A stretch of DNA of 5,920 nucleotides from Stigonema ocellatum SAG 48.90 = DSM 106950 (GTDB taxonomy: Bacteria > Cyanobacteriota > Cyanobacteriia > Cyanobacteriales > Nostocaceae): assembly GCA_016903675.1 (NCBI GenBank), contig JADQBA010000287.1:1-5920 (forward strand), in the 5' to 3' direction. The position numbers and the translations under genes are program-made. Within the stretch, counting starts at the first letter, position 1. Each line of letters starts with the position of its first letter. The notes below the pieces were generated by a model. That model saw only the letters and a list, made by a program, of their open reading frames with translations, ran no database searches and was not told the origin of the DNA. Positions 1 through 5,281 of the stretch are shown in pieces.

Positions 1-1
1 C

Positions 2-52
2 GGAACCTTCCACTTGAACATGGACGAGCGGTTAGAACTAGATGCTGCGTAA
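2..52 (+). CDS. Possible 3' end of an unidentified gene
   Basis: Reading frame 2 is open from the window edge to TAA at 50-52 and gives 16 residues ending LNMDERLELDAA. The composition (alternating charged and hydrophobic residues) looks like a real protein end, while the other two plus frames stop early or read less naturally. It would converge on the caspase-like fragment at 91-330. No family can be named from so short a piece, and chance is a real alternative. Confidence 0.25.
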   Translation, partial: GTFHLNMDERLELDAA

Positions 53-90
53 AGTGAAAATATTTTACTGAAACCTAGTAGGGGTAAAGA

Positions 91-330
91 TTACAGCCGT
101 CGCGTGGCGGCTGGTGTCAGCCTCGCTACTTTTATGCCTTCAACGACTGCATCACGAGTTGCTTGTTGGTCCTTAAGCGTTCGTAAATGCAGTTGATATT
201 GATTCCGATCCAATCGATTGTTTAAGTACTCTTCAATTTCTGTAATATCATTAATACAGCCTTGGAGGTCTAGATTTGGGTCAGCATAATGATTAATACC
301 TACTAACAATCCATATAAGTTACGAACCAT
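91..330 (-). pseudogene. Truncated caspase-like (peptidase C14) N-terminal fragment
   Basis: The 79-residue product begins MVRNLYGLLVGINHYADPN and continues LDLQGCINDI. This is the first strand and first helix of the caspase/metacaspase fold as found in cyanobacterial C14 proteins, followed by the ATRDAVVEGI helix that normally precedes the catalytic core. The start is ATG at 328-330, with GGAG (complement of 341-344) ten bases upstream. After residue about 67 the family pattern stops. The last residues, ending TPAATRRL, do not resemble the usual continuation, and TAA follows at 91-93. The segments that would carry the catalytic His (YSGHG-type) and Cys (D-CHSG-type) are absent, and I do not see them in 1-90. 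Family members are normally several hundred residues long, so this is a remnant without protease activity. Loss of the rest by deletion or rearrangement near 125-135 is inferred. Confidence 0.7.
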
Positions 331-400
331 TGTGTTTTTTCTCCAAAAAATTCAGAATGAACAAGTTTTTTTCAACCGTAATGAATAGAATTACATCTGC

Positions 401-449
401 AAGCCACGGGTAGCGATTGCCTCCGGCACGCTACGCAAACGCAACCCGT
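401..449. repeat. Cyanobacterial-type palindromic repeat
   Basis: The element contains GCGATTGCCTCCGGCACGC and has nested inverted arms: ACGGGT (407-411 region) with ACCCGT near 444-449, and inside them GTAGCG with CGCTAC. Sequences of this style, with GCGATTGC next to GC-rich arms, are dispersed in many copies in Nostocales genomes. Imperfect direct repeats flank it, CAACCGTAATGAAT at 373-386 and CAACCCGTTATGAAT at 442-456. Confidence 0.55.
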
Positions 450-798
450 TATGAATGAAAGAAACATGAGCCATTTTGGACTAACCCCTATTTTACAACC
501 CACATTTCGCACTTCAAAATGTATTATATACTAATTCATAAATAATTACCAAATAATGCTCATGCTATCAAGTATTAATACTGAGGATTATTGGTGGCTG
601 GGCGATGCTTGTGGTTAGATAGTGATCGCTATATTTTGTATTTTTTTATACTTAAATATGAGTGACAAAAAGTGGGATGATAAGACTTATCGCTTGGGAG
701 TTCATCTTCATTTGGTAATAAAATAATGTAGGATCGTGCATCAACGTTAGTAAAGGTTTTGCGAAATACTTTCACTTTATTAAATGAAATGAATTTAA

Positions 799-843
799 TT
801 GCCACGTTTAACGTGGCAAAGCCAAAAATGCCGCTAACGCGGC
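799..843 (+). promoter_or_regulatory. Two tandem hairpins in the leader of the acidic-tail gene
   Basis: The first hairpin is a perfect 9-bp stem, TTGCCACGT (799-807) with ACGTGGCAA (811-819), and a three-base loop. The second is GCCGC (830-834) with GCGGC (839-843) and a four-base loop. Neither is followed by a T run, so a classical terminator is unlikely. At DNA level the first is also a near-perfect inverted repeat that could be an operator. Both lie 40-80 bases upstream of the start at 882, so a role in that gene's control is the simplest inference. Confidence 0.5.
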
Positions 844-849
844 TATGAG

Positions 850-884
850 CATGAAGTCAATAAATAAAAAAAAGGAACTTCATG
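850..884 (+). promoter_or_regulatory. Possible start-codon-occluding hairpin
   Basis: CATGAAGT (850-857) is the perfect complement of ACTTCATG (877-884), and the latter includes the ATG of the gene at 882. The 19-base loop holds the purine-rich ribosome binding site (AAAGGA, 871-876). In the RNA the start codon would be base-paired and the binding site exposed in the loop. This is seen directly; translational control is inferred. Confidence 0.45.
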
Positions 885-1496
885 ACTACCGCCAAAGCTC
901 GCACTAATATGGCTCGCAATGGAAACGGAACTGCTGCCAAAGCTGCAAATATAAAAGCGACGATACCAGCCTCGCCTACAGCAAAAGCTACAGTCGAAGA
1001 CCAAGCGATCGCATTGCTCAAAGAACTTCGCAACGCAGTCTTCAAAGAATTCGGAGTCAAACTCCAAGTTCGTAACCAGCGAATCGCCACCAAAGTGGGT
1101 CACGCCAGCCGAGAGAAAATCGGACTTGACATCGCAGCCCAAGTCAAAAAGAAGAACGGGAAAAAGTTGGACTGGAACCGCTGGAACAACAAAGTATTCA
1201 TCCGGCTCTTCGGAGCACCAGACGCTCTCAAACATCCCACAGAAGTTGTAGCACTCGCCCTAGCGATGCTATACGACACCATCGATTTAACTCCAGAACA
1301 GGCAATTGCTGACTTGGTGGAATTCAATCGTCAAAGTCTAGAAAAGCGTAACTCATTCAACAATAAGGAAGAGGATGAGGACGACGAAGAATTGGAAGAC
1401 TTAGACGAGGACGAGGACGACGAAGATGAATTCGATGATGAAGATGAAGAAGATGACGAGGACGACGAAGATGAAGAAGATGACTCCTTAGAGTAA
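882..1496 (+). CDS. Unknown protein with a basic N-terminus and a long Asp/Glu tail
   Basis: I do not recognise a named family. The 204-residue product has three zones. Residues 1-38 are low-complexity and rich in Ala, Lys, Thr and Asn, and probably disordered. Residues 39-157 look folded and mostly helical, with a helix starting DQAIALLKELRNAVFKEFG, a Lys-rich turn near 88-95, LDWNRWNNKVFIRLFG at 96-111, and a hydrophobic helix with VALALAMLYDTI at 123-134. Residues 163-204 are 37 Asp/Glu out of 42. No signal peptide or membrane segment is visible. The start at 882 is supported by AAAGGA six bases upstream. A HIP1 site lies inside the gene at 1005-1012, so it is at home in a cyanobacterial genome. 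Acidic tails of this kind occur on nucleic-acid mimics, histone-chaperone-like proteins and the Firmicutes RNA polymerase delta subunit. No homology to those is claimed. A terminator follows, so it is probably transcribed alone. Confidence 0.85.
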   Translation: MTTAKARTNMARNGNGTAAKAANIKATIPASPTAKATVEDQAIALLKELRNAVFKEFGVKLQVRNQRIATKVGHASREKIGLDIAAQVKKKNGKKLDWNRWNNKVFIRLFGAPDALKHPTEVVALALAMLYDTIDLTPEQAIADLVEFNRQSLEKRNSFNNKEEDEDDEELEDLDEDEDDEDEFDDEDEEDDEDDEDEEDDSLE

Positions 1497-1520
1497 ACTG
1501 CCTGATTCACTAAAAAAATC

Positions 1521-1553
1521 AATGCTCTGCCATCAAAGCAGGGCATTTTTTTT
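1521..1553 (+). terminator. Rho-independent terminator of the acidic-tail gene
   Basis: AATGCTCTGC (1521-1530) pairs with GCAGGGCATT (1538-1547) across a seven-base loop. There is one G-T wobble, and a run of eight T residues covers 1546-1553. It lies 25 bases after the stop at 1496. Confidence 0.9.
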
Positions 1554-1586
1554 GTGGAAGATTCAAGCTGAATTTAATCAAACAAA

Positions 1587-1598
1587 CAGCGATCGCTG
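1587..1598. repeat. HIP1 octamer in an extended palindrome
   Basis: GCGATCGC at 1589-1596 is the cyanobacterial highly iterated palindrome, here extended to the 12-bp palindrome CAGCGATCGCTG. Other exact copies lie inside genes at 1005-1012 and 3640-3647. Confidence 0.85.
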
Positions 1599-1746
1599 CT
1601 AATACATGAAAGTTTAAACCTTTGAATTGAACTGGATCACCAGCTACCGCTGTAAATGCCCGTGAAAGTTCAAAATTGAACTGACCAGAAATGCAGCTAT
1701 TGCTGCTTTCGACATGATATCAACTGTTAAAAAAGGAGAAAATGTA

Positions 1747-2079
1747 ATGACACGTAAGTCTCAAACTCAAGCCCAACCCAAAGCCAAAGCATTAGACCGC
1801 GTAATCCCATATGCGGAAAAAATACGTCTTATGACTTTGGAAGTCTTACGGGAAGAAAGCGGACGTGAACTGGATAACGCAGCCCAATGGAGTGGTGAAG
1901 AATTCGACTGGACAATTCATAACGCTGAATTCCGCAAGGACTACAAAGAAACACCCTTGAGCGAGCTTATGAAGAAAGCAAAGTTATTGTACGGATTGGC
2001 AGACCTAGATGCCATCAAAGTACGTCGTAAGCTGCACAAACAGCAGCGTACTGAAAGAATATCAGCCAAATCAGCCTAA
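1747..2079 (+). CDS. Small charged protein of unknown function
   Basis: The 110-residue product is not a family I recognise. The first 16 residues (MTRKSQTQAQPKAKAL) form a polar, Lys/Gln-rich tail. Then come a probable helix (AEKIRLMTLEVLREESG), an acidic aromatic patch (WSGEEFDWTIHNAEF, about 48-62), a second helix (LSELMKKAKLLYGL, 71-84) and a basic C-terminus (VRRKLHKQQR). No membrane or secretion signal is visible. An in-frame ATG at 1714 exists, but ATG at 1747 is preferred because GGAG (1735-1738) sits eight bases before it. The layout resembles the preceding gene: a lysine-rich tail, helices and a Trp-containing charged middle (FDWTIHN here, LDWNRWNN there). The similarity is too weak to call them paralogues. 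It has its own terminator, and the 250-base gap upstream suggests its own promoter. Confidence 0.8.
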   Translation: MTRKSQTQAQPKAKALDRVIPYAEKIRLMTLEVLREESGRELDNAAQWSGEEFDWTIHNAEFRKDYKETPLSELMKKAKLLYGLADLDAIKVRRKLHKQQRTERISAKSA

Positions 2080-2085
2080 CACGTA

Positions 2086-2143
2086 TTGCCGTCACACATT
2101 AGACGGCAACCCCGCTCCAGTTAAGGTAGCGGGGTAATTTTTT
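2086..2143 (+). terminator. Double-hairpin terminator
   Basis: The first stem is TTGCCGTC (2086-2093) with GACGGCAA (2102-2109). The second is ACCCCGCT (2109-2116) with AGCGGGGT (2128-2135), followed by AA and six T residues (2138-2143). Both stems are perfect 8-bp pairs and share base 2109. The second is the canonical terminator, seven bases after the stop codon's stem neighbour and about 50 bases past the stop at 2079. The first may be a protective or regulatory hairpin. Confidence 0.85.
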
Positions 2144-2156
2144 CTTAAAGCGGGAA

Positions 2157-2208
2157 GCGCTCTACGCGGAGCGCAGCGTTTCGTAGAGAAGCCATTGCAC
2201 AAGTGCAA
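2157..2208. repeat. Cyanobacterial-type palindromic repeat
   Basis: Nested inverted arms are present: CTCTACG (2160-2166) with CGTAGAG (2182-2188), and GCGCT with AGCGC inside. They are followed by TTGCAC-AA-GTGCAA (2195-2208). The GC-rich core (TACGCGGAGCGCAGCG) is of the dispersed short-repeat type found between genes in Nostocales. The right end (TGCAAATCTCCTTGCTCAAAA, with one base fewer at the other copy) is echoed at 3041-3060. Confidence 0.55.
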
Positions 2209-2312
2209 ATCTCCTTGCTCAAAACAGATATTTCTCAGTTTGAAGTAAACATCAGCATCATTTGAATAGTATGATTGAGCTTTAGTATTGTCAACTTTCC
2301 TTTTTCAACGAA

Positions 2313-2624
2313 CTATCTCTCATACAGAGAACGGGCAAAATTTAATACTTCCTGCTTACGTTCTTCTGACAAATGGTTAATCACAGCAGCAATCTGTTCC
2401 GAGACTGGTAACCAACTCTTAGTTTTAGCTTTCCAAATAACTATAAATTGCTCAGGTGAAAGAGTACAAAGAGCTAAAGTTTCTCCTTCTTCATTAGTAA
2501 ATTCTACTTCATACGTATTATTATCGTAACACTCCACAATTGCCCCTCGAACTCCCACATGCAAATTAACTTCATGCAGATTTACTAACAATTCAATCAC
2601 ATCAAATAGTTCTGGATTAGTCAT
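2313..2624 (-). CDS. DUF4926-like small protein, possible partner of DUF6883
   Basis: The 103-residue product starts MTNPELFDVIELLVNL, followed by GVRGAIVE, YEVEFTNEEGETLALCTL and QFIVIW. This is the DUF4926 pattern: a small beta-rich domain with a conserved G-x-x-G-x-V-E and the E-V-E-F strand. Residues about 73-103 add a helical tail (INHLSEERKQEVLNFARSL) resembling the L-P-x-x-x-x-x-E-V-x-x-F end of several antitoxin-type proteins. The start at 2624 is chosen because GGAGG lies five to six bases upstream and the ATG overlaps the stop of the preceding DUF6883 frame (ATGA, 2621-2624), a typical coupled arrangement. The longer reading from 2867 gives an artificial fusion across that overlap. 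DUF6883 and DUF4926 genes are, from memory, often adjacent. A toxin/antidote-like relation is plausible but unproven, and the biochemical role is unknown. Confidence 0.75.
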   Translation of the reverse strand: MTNPELFDVIELLVNLHEVNLHVGVRGAIVECYDNNTYEVEFTNEEGETLALCTLSPEQFIVIWKAKTKSWLPVSEQIAAVINHLSEERKQEVLNFARSLYER

Positions 2625-2970
2625 TTCTTCCTCCGAACATAGAGCGTTACTAACAAGCGCTTCATCACTATCGGGTTCTACTATCCAACCTGTACGAACA
2701 ATTTCTCGCTGTCCTTGGGTTCCCGTAATATCCAAATCTACAGTGTAGCGTTGTCCATGCTGATCGGCACGCCCCAAAATAGCTTCAGCATCTAGGGCTT
2801 GAGTCGAAATTTGTTCTAGCAGAAGTTGATAGTTATCTAATGTAAAGCCTAAATCACGTTGAAACATTACCGCCTTGTCAGCACCTACGGGGTTGTCAGT
2901 GTTGAGAGCGTAATCCGCTTTTCTTGCGCTTATCTATAACAATGCGACTAACAATATCTCCCAGCTTCAT
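2621..2970 (-). pseudogene. DUF6883-like gene broken by two frameshifts
   Basis: The family pattern can be followed through three frames. Frame A starts at ATG 2968-2970, with GAAGG eight or so bases upstream, and reads MKLGDIVSRIVIDKRKK. At the four-A tract (complement of 2919-2922) the homology jumps one base to ADYALNTDNPVGADKAVMF, LGFTLDNYQLLLEQI and later GQREIVRTGWIVEPDSDE. Near 2655-2663 it jumps again to RLLVTLYVRRKK and a TGA at 2621-2623. Joined, this gives about 115-120 residues, the usual size for DUF6883 proteins, with the expected ends (start I-x-x-K-x-x-D-Y-A-L-N, end W-I-V-x-x-x-x-x-x-R-L-V-T-L-Y-V). Each break equals one extra base. Two sequencing errors could give the same picture. 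The stop overlaps the DUF4926 start by four bases. Confidence 0.7.
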
Positions 2971-3039
2971 CCTTTGTTTACCTTCGATTTTAGCTAAAAC
3001 TGATCAATTGCCCCTGCCCAATATAAAGGCAACTAACGC

Positions 3040-3069
3040 TTGCACTCTCCTCGCTCAAAAAGAGTGCAA
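3040..3069. repeat. Intergenic hairpin related to an upstream repeat
   Basis: TTGCACTCT (3040-3048) pairs perfectly with AGAGTGCAA (3061-3069) over a 12-base loop. No T run follows on either strand, so it is not a standard terminator. The segment 3041-3060 (TGCACTCTCCTCGCTCAAAA) is a near copy of 2204-2224, so it is better seen as part of a dispersed repeat. Confidence 0.45.
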
Positions 3070-3075
3070 AAACAG

Positions 3076-3134
3076 GCGATTGCGCGTTCGCGTTCGCGAA
3101 GCGTCTCGCAGAGAAGCGTCTCGAAGAGAAGCGC
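3076..3134. repeat. GC-rich repeat block with a 15-bp tandem unit
   Basis: The block opens with GCGATTGC (3076-3083), then GCGTTC twice (3084-3095), overlapping the palindrome TTCGCGAA (3093-3100). It continues with GAAGCGTCTCGCAGA (3098-3112) and GAAGCGTCTCGAAGA (3113-3127), which differ at one base, plus a partial third copy GAAGCG (3128-3133). The makeup matches dispersed palindromic and short tandem repeats of filamentous cyanobacteria. The gap 2971-3242 otherwise shows no gene. Confidence 0.65.
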
Positions 3135-3199
3135 AGTGCCCTCGTGCCCAATCGCACCCCGCTTCCTCCTTGCTACTCATTCCTGTACAATGAATTTTA

Positions 3200-3234
3200 A
3201 GAAAACTACCGAGAGTGAAAAGTGTCCCTCTCGG
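3200..3234 (-). terminator. Terminator of the partition-like operon
   Basis: On the minus strand CCGAGAG (complement of 3228-3234) pairs with CTCTCGG (complement of 3209-3215) over a 12-base loop. The stem can be extended outward by a G-T and a T-A pair on the minus strand only. It lies nine bases after the stop at 3243 and is followed by TAGTTTTC, a short T tract. Confidence 0.65.
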
Positions 3235-3242
3235 CATTATAG

Positions 3243-3923
3243 CTACTCCTCTTTCTTAAACTGGCGCTTTTCCGGAGGTTGCACCCAAATCGTACAAAAG
3301 CCTGCCGTGGCAGGTCTTCCAGCAACTTTCAAGGTCACACCCAGGCGCTTTACGTCCTGAGTGCAGTCCAAATTGTCCAGGGAGCCAGAATTCCACTTCA
3401 TGAGATTGCGGGCAAACTTCCCTTCTTTACTCTGCGCCCAGCGCAAGGCTTCAGCCTCCTCTACTGTCAGGCGGCGAGGGTTTGTCAATCCCCCACCCAT
3501 CCAAGGAGGAACCGTCATCCCCAACAATACGCCAATTCCCACACAAAAGAGCAACACAGCCATTGCCGGTACCAAAGAAGTAAAAAACCGTCGGGCTTCT
3601 TTCCTTTCCGCTTGCCGAATTAAATCCCCTGCTGCTTTGGCGATCGCACTCTTCTGCTGTTCAAGAGTAACCTGTTCCACCAAATCCAGACTACGCTTAA
3701 TCTCATTCGTCCATCCCTTAAAGAGACGCTCCAAAGCTTGAGGGGATTCCTCCAGCAACACTTCCAGACGCCCAGTAGCCAGCAAGACTAGAAAAACTGG
3801 ATCATCCGGTTCCAATCCTGCCTTAACTACCAGATTCAACACCCTACGCTGGAACTCCTCAGTTTTTCCTTCCAGAACCGTGTTCAGCAAATCTTGGGTT
3901 TTGGCATTCTTGAAAAACGTCAC
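3243..3923 (-). CDS. Single-pass membrane protein, tentatively DUF6753-like
   Basis: The 226-residue product has three parts. Residues 1-112 are a soluble, helix-rich, charged region with FQRRVLNLVVKAGLEPDDP and VFLVLLATGRLEVLLEE at about 25-59 and a possible coiled coil around 75-110. A membrane span (LVPAMAVLLFCVGIGVLLG) lies at 117-135. A C-terminal region follows with WAQSKEGKFARNLMKWNSG, two cysteines (187 and 210) and the hydrophobic stretch GFCTIWVQPP. Basic residues just before the span (ERKEARR) suggest the N-terminal part stays in the cytoplasm and the cysteine-bearing part faces the periplasm. The start is GTG at 3921-3923, overlapping the stop of the preceding ATPase gene as GTGA, so translation is probably coupled. 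I recall cyanobacterial plasmid proteins of this shape as DUF6753, but that name is tentative. It may tether the ATPase to the membrane (inference). A HIP1 site lies inside the gene (3640-3647). Confidence 0.8.
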   Translation of the reverse strand: MTFFKNAKTQDLLNTVLEGKTEEFQRRVLNLVVKAGLEPDDPVFLVLLATGRLEVLLEESPQALERLFKGWTNEIKRSLDLVEQVTLEQQKSAIAKAAGDLIRQAERKEARRFFTSLVPAMAVLLFCVGIGVLLGMTVPPWMGGGLTNPRRLTVEEAEALRWAQSKEGKFARNLMKWNSGSLDNLDCTQDVKRLGVTLKVAGRPATAGFCTIWVQPPEKRQFKKEE

Positions 3924-4777
3924 GGTAGCAAACCCGTATTTTTAAACTGTGCATAAGCGGACTTCAGAAAATTATGAACCCGCTGCCTCGACACAATCCC
4001 AAATTCTGCCGAATCCCGTGCTTGGGCAAACGTTATTCGCCTCTCGTCTACCATATTCCTCTCCCGGTAGCTGAACTTGGGGAAGTCAATGACTTGCACC
4101 GCGTACTTATTAATAGCATCTTTAACTTCCTCCATCCCCTCGACATGAGACCAATCGTCACATAATCCCAAATTCCGCACCAAAACATGGGGCATTTTGT
4201 CACCAAAATCCGTCACAGACTTAATGAACAGTTGCACACTATCATAACCACCTGTGCAGACAAACCACTTACAGAAAGTTAGAGAGTGCTGCTTTCCTAG
4301 CTCAATCAGTCCATTCTTGTTTATCCAATCGGACACCGGTCCATATACCTGAGCAGGCAAATTTACAATCACGGACTTAGAAAGAGCCAACTCGAAAATT
4401 TGATCCGCCTTATCAGCTCTCTTTTCATCCTCACTAAATACAGCTTCAATACAACCGGAGTAAATCCCCGCCACATCTGGATTGGAACGGTCGGCTTCCA
4501 CTGCAACAATTGGAAGTGAATTATCGAAACAGTACTGAAGCATAGTTCGAGCAACTAGAGACTTGCCTACACCCCCCTTCTCGCCATCTACCAAATGAAT
4601 TCTTGTTATTTGCTTTGCTTGTAGAAGTTCGGGTTCAACATTGCATTCCTCTTGAGTTGAAGTACTGTCCATTGTTTGCTCTGTCCTATCTGCTTCTTGA
4701 GTTACAGTGTCTTCTATCTGGAGATTTTCTATTTCTTCAAAAGTCATCTCTTTCTTCTTTTTATTTCTTAAAACCAT
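3920..4777 (-). CDS. ParA/MinD/MobD-like P-loop ATPase
   Basis: The 285-residue product carries a deviant Walker A motif, DGEKGGVGKS, at about 64-73, with both signature lysines of the ParA/MinD class. IVAVEADRSNPD (about 90-101) is the next strand, with the Asp typical of these ATPases. VIVNLPAQ (136-143) sits where Walker B is expected but has Asn where an Asp is usual. The C-terminal part (RRITFAQARDS and VSRQRVHNFL) resembles the mobilisation/stabilisation ATPases of the TraL/MobD/StbB type more than chromosome-type ParA; this is from memory. Residues 1-55 are a charged, Glu/Thr/Gln-rich tail. The start is ATG 4775-4777 with GGAG ten bases upstream. The frame can be opened with TTG at 4804, but that would overlap the preceding stop and lacks a binding site. 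It follows the ParR candidate by 14 bases and overlaps the next gene by four. It probably uses ATP-driven dimer switching in DNA partition or positioning. Confidence 0.85.
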   Translation of the reverse strand: MVLRNKKKKEMTFEEIENLQIEDTVTQEADRTEQTMDSTSTQEECNVEPELLQAKQITRIHLVDGEKGGVGKSLVARTMLQYCFDNSLPIVAVEADRSNPDVAGIYSGCIEAVFSEDEKRADKADQIFELALSKSVIVNLPAQVYGPVSDWINKNGLIELGKQHSLTFCKWFVCTGGYDSVQLFIKSVTDFGDKMPHVLVRNLGLCDDWSHVEGMEEVKDAINKYAVQVIDFPKFSYRERNMVDERRITFAQARDSAEFGIVSRQRVHNFLKSAYAQFKNTGLLP

Positions 4778-4791
4778 ATCCTTATTTCTCC

Positions 4792-5268
4792 TTAACTTTT
4801 CCAACCGTTATCATCCCAATCACCTTCGCCAGTAGCTCGTTCTAGCTCTGACACCAATAATGAGTTCTCCCTTGTTTCCTCTTTCAACTTCAGAGGAGGC
4901 GAAGGAGAAAATTCGGCTCCTTGCCCCAAATTTTTACCCATAAAAACTGGCGATATTGAACCAGGAGAAACTACATACGAGTTAGGAGGAGTAACCCGCT
5001 CTAAACCAAAACTTGAGCAAAGATAATCCGCCTGTCGCATCAGGGCATACACCGCATCCCTTGCCATCTGTTTTTTGTCGGCTTCAGATAAATCGGGATG
5101 CTTTAAACAAGCCAGTGGTAACCAAAACGCCCGCAAAGAATGCAACATCATATCGGTTGTCCGCATCACCATATTATTTTTGAGATAAGCCAACAACACT
5201 GCATCTAAAGTGTCCGACTCTGGCTGATAGCGCCAGAAAAAGTGCGCCTGCTTCTTTCTCTCACCCAT
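4792..5268 (-). CDS. ParR-like adaptor candidate (predicted ribbon-helix-helix)
   Basis: No family is recognised by name. The 158-residue product begins with a beta-strand-like segment (KQAHFFWRYQ, 6-15), then a helix (DTLDAVLLAYLKN, 19-31), a turn and a second helix (TTDMMLHSLRAFWLPLA, 37-53). That is the order of a ribbon-helix-helix DNA-binding domain. A further helix (KKQMARDAVYALMRQADYL) follows, then a Pro/Ser-rich linker (93-127) and a charged tail ending GDWDDNGWKS. ParR proteins of type II partition systems have the same plan: an RHH dimer that binds the centromere repeats and a flexible C-terminal tail that contacts ParM filaments. The gene sits 13 bases after the ParM-like gene, as parR does. 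AAGGTGAG lies six or seven bases before ATG 5266-5268. The ParR assignment is inference from layout and predicted fold. Confidence 0.65.
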   Translation of the reverse strand: MGERKKQAHFFWRYQPESDTLDAVLLAYLKNNMVMRTTDMMLHSLRAFWLPLACLKHPDLSEADKKQMARDAVYALMRQADYLCSSFGLERVTPPNSYVVSPGSISPVFMGKNLGQGAEFSPSPPLKLKEETRENSLLVSELERATGEGDWDDNGWKS

Positions 5269-5281
5269 GATTTCTCACCTT

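Larger units (their letters stand above)
331..881. other. Gene-poor AT-rich intergenic region
   Basis: This 551-base stretch separates the divergently oriented caspase fragment and the gene at 882. I see no supported gene. The only open frame of note is 22 codons at 658-726 without a ribosome binding site. It contains a palindromic repeat (401-449), a near-palindrome around a degenerate HIP1 site (619-632) and the hairpin cluster at 799-884. Promoters for both flanking genes must lie here, but no convincing -35/-10 pair with correct spacing could be chosen. Confidence 0.6.

Noticed and set aside
658..726. 22-codon open frame (MSDKKWDDKTYRLG start), faintly like the N-terminus of an IS200-type transposase
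   Set aside because: There is no ribosome binding site, no continuation in other frames and too little sequence to judge.
1331..1546. Minus-strand open frame encoding a long poly-serine protein
   Set aside because: It is the antisense of the GAN-codon acidic tail and exists only because of that composition.
1714..1746. Upstream ATG at 1714 as start of the 110-residue protein
   Set aside because: ATG 1747 has GGAG at ideal spacing. The extra 11 residues come from the binding-site region.
2313..2867. One 184-residue fusion protein
   Set aside because: A strong GGAGG binding site and ATG lie at 2624, and the family end of the upstream gene continues in another frame to a TGA overlapping that ATG. 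The fusion is an artefact of the frameshift.
3040..3069. Terminator between the DUF6883 cassette and the partition-like operon
   Set aside because: The stem is good but no T run follows on either strand; it fits better as part of a dispersed repeat.
2924..3360. Plus-strand Arg/Ser-rich open frames across the repeat block
   Set aside because: The composition is produced by GC-rich repeats and the opposite strand of a real gene; no family pattern or good start was seen.
3361..3741. Plus-strand open frame opposite the membrane protein gene
   Set aside because: It is a shadow of the well-supported minus-strand gene, with no binding site or recognisable motif.
4778..4804. TTG at 4804 as start of the ParA-like gene
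   Set aside because: It would overlap the preceding stop and lacks a binding site, while ATG 4777 has one.
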